From Streptosporangium violaceochromogenes (GTDB lineage: Bacteria; Actinomycetota; Actinomycetes; Streptosporangiales; Streptosporangiaceae), in assembly GCF_014654615.1 (NCBI RefSeq), contig NZ_BNBB01000011.1:124001-188000 (forward strand): a DNA stretch of 64,000 nucleotides, read 5' to 3'. This document shows positions 60,806 to 64,000 of this stretch, in pieces. The first letter of the stretch is position 1. The number at the start of each line of letters is the position of its first letter. The notes under the pieces are model-generated. The model searched no databases, was not told the DNA's origin, and worked only from the letters and a program-made list of their open reading frames with translations. A program made the translations under genes and the position numbers.

Positions 60806-61507
60806 TCAGAGGTTGGTGTGGACGCCGAAGGCGTCCGCGACGAGGCCGTTCACCGCGGCGTCGTCGCCGGTCTCGACGGTTCGATCCACTTTTCCGACGC
60901 GCAGCAGGCAGAGCCGGTCCGCGACCTGGGCCGCCCTGGTGACGCTCTGCTCGACCAGCAGGACACCCATGCCGCGCGAGCAGAGGTCCCCGACGTAGCC
61001 GTAGATCTCGTCGATGACCACGGGGGCGAGCCCCAGGGCGGGTTCGTCGAGCAGCAGGTACGACGGGTCGCGCAGCAGCGCCCGTCCGAGCGCCACCATC
61101 TGCTGCTGCCCGCCGCTGAGCAGGGAGACCTTCTGTGGAAGCCGGTCGGCGAGCACCGGGAACAGGGTGAGGATGTCGTCGAGGCGCCGGCGCTGCTCCC
61201 GGGTGGCGCCCACGAGCAGGTTCTCCAGGATGCTCAGGTGGGCGAGGAGTCCCCGGCCCTCGTGCACGACCGCGATCCCGTGATCACGCACACGCCGGTG
61301 GGTCGCCGTCGCGGTGATGTCCCGCTCGTCGACGCTGACGGCCCCGCCCGTACGGACCTGTCCCAGGATCGCCCGCAGCGTCGTCGTCTTGCCGGCCCCG
61401 TTGGTGCCGACGAGGGCGACCGTCTCCCCGCGCCGGACGCGCAGATCCACGCCGAACAGCGCCTGGGTGCGCCCGTACCACGCGGTGACGTTGTCAAGCC
61501 GGAGCAT
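60806..61507 (-). CDS. livF: Branched-chain-type ABC transporter ATP-binding protein LivF
   Basis: 233-aa ATPase. Walker A VGTNGAGKTTTL, Q-loop and VHEGRGLLAHLS, ABC signature LLSGGQQQM, Walker B YLLLDEPALGLAP and switch LLVEQ. The sequence shows the LivF-type pattern (LVEQSVTRAAQVADR). ATG 61507 with GGAGGAG upstream; it overlaps the livG 3' end by 14 bases. The HAAT family imports branched-chain amino acids, urea or amides; the adjacent hydrolases suggest an amide-type substrate. Confidence 0.94.
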   Translation of the reverse strand: MLRLDNVTAWYGRTQALFGVDLRVRRGETVALVGTNGAGKTTTLRAILGQVRTGGAVSVDERDITATATHRRVRDHGIAVVHEGRGLLAHLSILENLLVGATREQRRRLDDILTLFPVLADRLPQKVSLLSGGQQQMVALGRALLRDPSYLLLDEPALGLAPVVIDEIYGYVGDLCSRGMGVLLVEQSVTRAAQVADRLCLLRVGKVDRTVETGDDAAVNGLVADAFGVHTNL

Positions 61508-62285
61508 CCGCGCTCCTCCCGAAGTAGGCGAGTTGGACACGGGGGTCGCCGAAGACCCGGTCGGGGGTGCCCGCGCAGACGACGGCCCCGGACTCCAGGG
61601 CGACGACGTGCGAGCACAGGTTCTTCACCAGGTCGACGTCGTGCTCGACCACGACGAGCGTGGACGGATGACGCTCGTGCACCCGGGCGAGGACGGCGGC
61701 CAGCTCGCGGCGGCCCTCCTGGTCGAGCCCGGCCGCCGGCTCGTCGAGCAGGATCACCGGCGGGTAGGAGATGAGCACGCGCGCCACCTCGACGAGCCGG
61801 CGGCTCGCGAACGGAAGCTCGTCCACCCGCCGGTCGCGATCGGCCCCGAGCCCGAGCAGCTCGATCACCTCGTGCGCGGCCCGCTCCTGGATCCGCCGGC
61901 CGCGCCACTGGGCGGGCAGGGCGAAGAGCTGGGCGAGCGCGTTCGGCTGGTCGAGGCGCTCGGCGCCGACCAGCACGTTGGTGAGCACGCTCTCCCGCTC
62001 CATGAGCCGGACCGTCTGAAAGCCCCGGACCAGCCCGGCCCGGACCCTGCGGCGGATGTCCCACCCCTGGATCGCCCGGCCGTCGAGCAGGATCTCGCCG
62101 TCGGTGACGTGGGTGAAGCCGGAGATCGCGTTGAGCAAGGTCGTCTTGCCGGCGCCGTTCGGGCCGATGACCCCGATGATCCGCCCGGCGGGCAGGTTCA
62201 CGGAGAGGTCGCGGAGGGCGTGGAACCCGCCGTAGCGCACGCTGAGGCCCCGGACGTCGACGGCCGGAGGAGATGTCGAGGTCAC
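61494..62285 (-). CDS. livG: Branched-chain-type ABC transporter ATP-binding protein LivG
   Basis: 263-aa ATPase. Walker A IGPNGAGKTTLLN, LivG-type GLVRGFQTVRLMERESVLTNVLVG, signature region FASRRLVEVARVLIS, Walker B VILLDEPAAGLD and switch VVVEHDVDLV. The signature LSGGQ is replaced by FASRR, unusual for this family. GTG 62285 with AGGAGG upstream overlaps the livM stop (GTGA). Confidence 0.93.
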   Translation of the reverse strand: MTSTSPPAVDVRGLSVRYGGFHALRDLSVNLPAGRIIGVIGPNGAGKTTLLNAISGFTHVTDGEILLDGRAIQGWDIRRRVRAGLVRGFQTVRLMERESVLTNVLVGAERLDQPNALAQLFALPAQWRGRRIQERAAHEVIELLGLGADRDRRVDELPFASRRLVEVARVLISYPPVILLDEPAAGLDQEGRRELAAVLARVHERHPSTLVVVEHDVDLVKNLCSHVVALESGAVVCAGTPDRVFGDPRVQLAYFGRSADAPA

Positions 62286-63358
62286 CGGTCGCCTCCTGAG
62301 GTCGAGCGGTCCGGGCGGTCCGGATGATTCGGGCGGTCCGGATGATTCGGGCGGTCCTCGGCGCGGCGGAAACGCCCCGCCAGACGCCTGCTCAGCCCGA
62401 CGATGCCGTCCGGGACGAGCAGGGCGACGACCGCGAGCAGCGCCCCTCCGACGAGGGGGTAGAGGTTGGGCTGACCCACCAGGCTGAACGCCTGGGGCAT
62501 GAGCACGATGTAGGCGGCCCCCAGCCAGGCTCCGACGGCGCTGCCGGCGCCGCCGACGATGACCGCCACGAGCAGGTAGACCGAGGCGAACAGGTTGAAG
62601 TCCGGCGGGGAGATGAAGCCGGCCACCGCCGCGTACAGCCACCCGGCGACCCCGGCGAACACGGCCGAGACGAGGAAGGAGATCACCTTGGTCCGCGCGA
62701 CGGCGACCCCGACGGACCGGGCCGCGGTCTCGCTGTCCCGCACGATGAGCATCCGCCGCCCCATCTGCGTGCGCCCGAGATGAAGGACGATCAGGGTGGC
62801 GATCGAGGCCGGGACGAGAGCCATCAGGTACGCCTGCATCGGCACGCTGCTGTCCAGCGGGCCGATCACGACCGGGTCCACCGAGGTGCCCTGCGTACCT
62901 CCGGTGAGATCGGTCGTGTTGATCAGCACCCACGCCAGCAGTTCACCGAACGCGAGGGTCACCAGGGCCAGGCGCATCCCGGAGAGCCGCAGGGTGGGCA
63001 AGGCCACGACCAGCCCGGCCAGTACGGAGACCACGAGAACACCGAGCAGCTGTACGGCGACGCCCTGGTTCAGGCCGGCGAGGAGGTGGCCGGTGTAGGC
63101 GCCGACCCCCATGAACGACGCGTGGGCCAGGGACATCTGCCCGGTGCGTCCGTACAGGATGTCCAGGCCCAGGGTGGCGACGGCGAAGGCGGCCACCTGC
63201 GCGACGAGGAAGAGCCAGTAGTCGTCGAAGAACAGCGGCGGCAGCGCCGCGATCACGACGACGAGGAGGAGGCGCGGCAGGCGCGACCGCTTGAGGCGGG
63301 GGTCCGCGGTGGCGCCCAAGGCGACCGAGGGGGCGCCGGTCCGGCTCCGCGTGCTCAT
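62282..63358 (-). CDS. livM: Branched-chain-type ABC transporter permease LivM
   Basis: 358-aa permease with about 9 helices. Family landmarks: LDILYGRTGQMSLAHASFMGVGAYT near the N-terminus, ALVTLAFGELLAWVLINT, and a cytoplasmic GRRMLIVRDSETAARSVGV coupling loop. The C-terminal tail has a short repeat RPNHPDRPNHPDRPDRS from an 18-bp tandem repeat. The start is ATG 63358, overlapping the livH stop (ATGA). Confidence 0.94.
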   Translation of the reverse strand: MSTRSRTGAPSVALGATADPRLKRSRLPRLLLVVVIAALPPLFFDDYWLFLVAQVAAFAVATLGLDILYGRTGQMSLAHASFMGVGAYTGHLLAGLNQGVAVQLLGVLVVSVLAGLVVALPTLRLSGMRLALVTLAFGELLAWVLINTTDLTGGTQGTSVDPVVIGPLDSSVPMQAYLMALVPASIATLIVLHLGRTQMGRRMLIVRDSETAARSVGVAVARTKVISFLVSAVFAGVAGWLYAAVAGFISPPDFNLFASVYLLVAVIVGGAGSAVGAWLGAAYIVLMPQAFSLVGQPNLYPLVGGALLAVVALLVPDGIVGLSRRLAGRFRRAEDRPNHPDRPNHPDRPDRSTSGGDR

Positions 63359-64000
63359 GCGCGCACCTCGCTTCGCTCGTTCATGAATCGTCTGGGCATC
63401 ACGGCCAGCGCCACGATGATCAGGAGGAAGACGGCCGGCGTGCCGGCGCTGGCGCCGAGGAGGAAGGCCGCCCCGGCCTCGTAGACGCCGAGCAGGACGG
63501 CGACCAGCAGCGGGGCCAGGAAGCGGTCGAGGCCGCCGATCATGCCGGCGATGAAGACCTTGACGAGGATCGGCGTCATGTAGAAGGCGTCCACCGACAG
63601 GCGGCTGGCGACCAGGTAACCGACGACCGCGGCCAGCAGGCCCGCGACCGCCCATACGCCGGTCCGCAGGCGGAGCACGTTGACCCCGGCGGCCGAGGCG
63701 ATCGTGGCGTCCTCGGCGCTGGCCCGCAGGCTGGTGCCGAGGGAGGTCCGGGTGAGCAGCAGGTGGGCGACGGTCACCAGCACGAGCGTCAGGGCGATGA
63801 CGAAGACGTCGTTGACGCTGACGACGACTCCGCCGACGACGGTCGACGTGTCGGAGCCGAGCGAGGCGAACGTATGGCTGTTGGCGTCGACGAGCTGCTG
63901 CATCACCGCCGTGAGCAGTAGGAAGAGGCCGAGCGTGACCACGAGGTCGAGACCCGGACGCCCCTCCGGGATGCGCCGGATGGCCACGAAGTCGATCGCG
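63355..64000 (-). CDS. livH: Branched-chain-type ABC transporter permease LivH, 5' end outside window
   Basis: C-terminal about 214 residues of the permease; the open frame continues to the window edge (AIDFVAIRRIPEGRP) with no start inside. Helices such as LVVTLGLFLLLTAVMQQLV and VFVIALTLVLVTVAHLLL, and the coupling motif TSLGTSLRASAEDATIASAAGVN, identify LivH. It heads the operon as seen here; a substrate-binding protein gene may lie to the right of the window. Confidence 0.93.
   Translation of the reverse strand, partial: AIDFVAIRRIPEGRPGLDLVVTLGLFLLLTAVMQQLVDANSHTFASLGSDTSTVVGGVVVSVNDVFVIALTLVLVTVAHLLLTRTSLGTSLRASAEDATIASAAGVNVLRLRTGVWAVAGLLAAVVGYLVASRLSVDAFYMTPILVKVFIAGMIGGLDRFLAPLLVAVLLGVYEAGAAFLLGASAGTPAVFLLIIVALAVMPRRFMNERSEVRA

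Overview
The window is high-GC DNA with GTG/TTG starts, tightly overlapping operons and actinomycete-specific families (SAV2177-type methyltransferase, DUF5753 regulator, HutF-type histidine route, TPR-linked Ser/Thr kinase). It most likely comes from a filamentous actinobacterium of the Streptosporangiales or Streptomycetales; the exact genus cannot be read from the sequence.

Layout. 1-2,495: right part of a peptide ABC transporter (permease, lipoprotein). 2,831-14,393: a compact, unusual non-ribosomal-peptide-like cluster. In transcription order (minus strand) it encodes a putative haem-oxygenase-fold diiron enzyme, an HExxH protein, a PhzF-type isomerase, a two-cysteine proline racemase/hydroxyproline epimerase-like enzyme, an L-proline 3-hydroxylase-like dioxygenase, a condensation-carrier didomain with a degenerate active site, a caspase/CHAT-like protein and a stand-alone adenylation enzyme, plus a divergent MFS transporter. 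14,929-23,429: secreted M28 aminopeptidase, then a histidine-utilisation operon (hutU, M20 amidohydrolase, hutF, hutI) with an RpiR regulator and a palindrome over the hutU promoter. 23,772-34,922: methyltransferase, SulP transporter, several regulators, a P450-ferredoxin pair, GtrA and HIT proteins, and degraded gene fragments.

35,499-50,487 is a defence-like island: an orphan Cas6e with a putative Cas5e remnant, a DUF6119/TIGR04141-type protein, an HTH-methylase-specificity fusion, a complete type I restriction system (hsdM-hsdS-hsdR) and a kinase with TPR-like repeats. The 3' end of the kinase gene is duplicated (287 bp, about 96% identical), and the copies bracket a 1.7-kb segment with a 41-residue peptide gene translationally coupled to a PIMT-like methyltransferase. 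That pair is a candidate two-gene RiPP system of the imiditide kind. 50,688-56,001 is a patchwork: pterin dehydratase, XRE-TPR regulator, three coupled small genes preceded by similar hairpins, a transposase remnant, a lower-GC VOC gene and a frameshifted secreted protein. 56,002-64,000: a GlxA-type regulator, a membrane-anchored DJ-1/PfpI protein, and a branched-chain-type ABC importer operon (livH-M-G-F) followed by an amidohydrolase and a nitrilase.

The two best candidates for undescribed biology are the 2.8-14.4 kb cluster, where a caspase-like protein sits between NRPS genes, and the peptide-PIMT pair at 48.8-50.1 kb.
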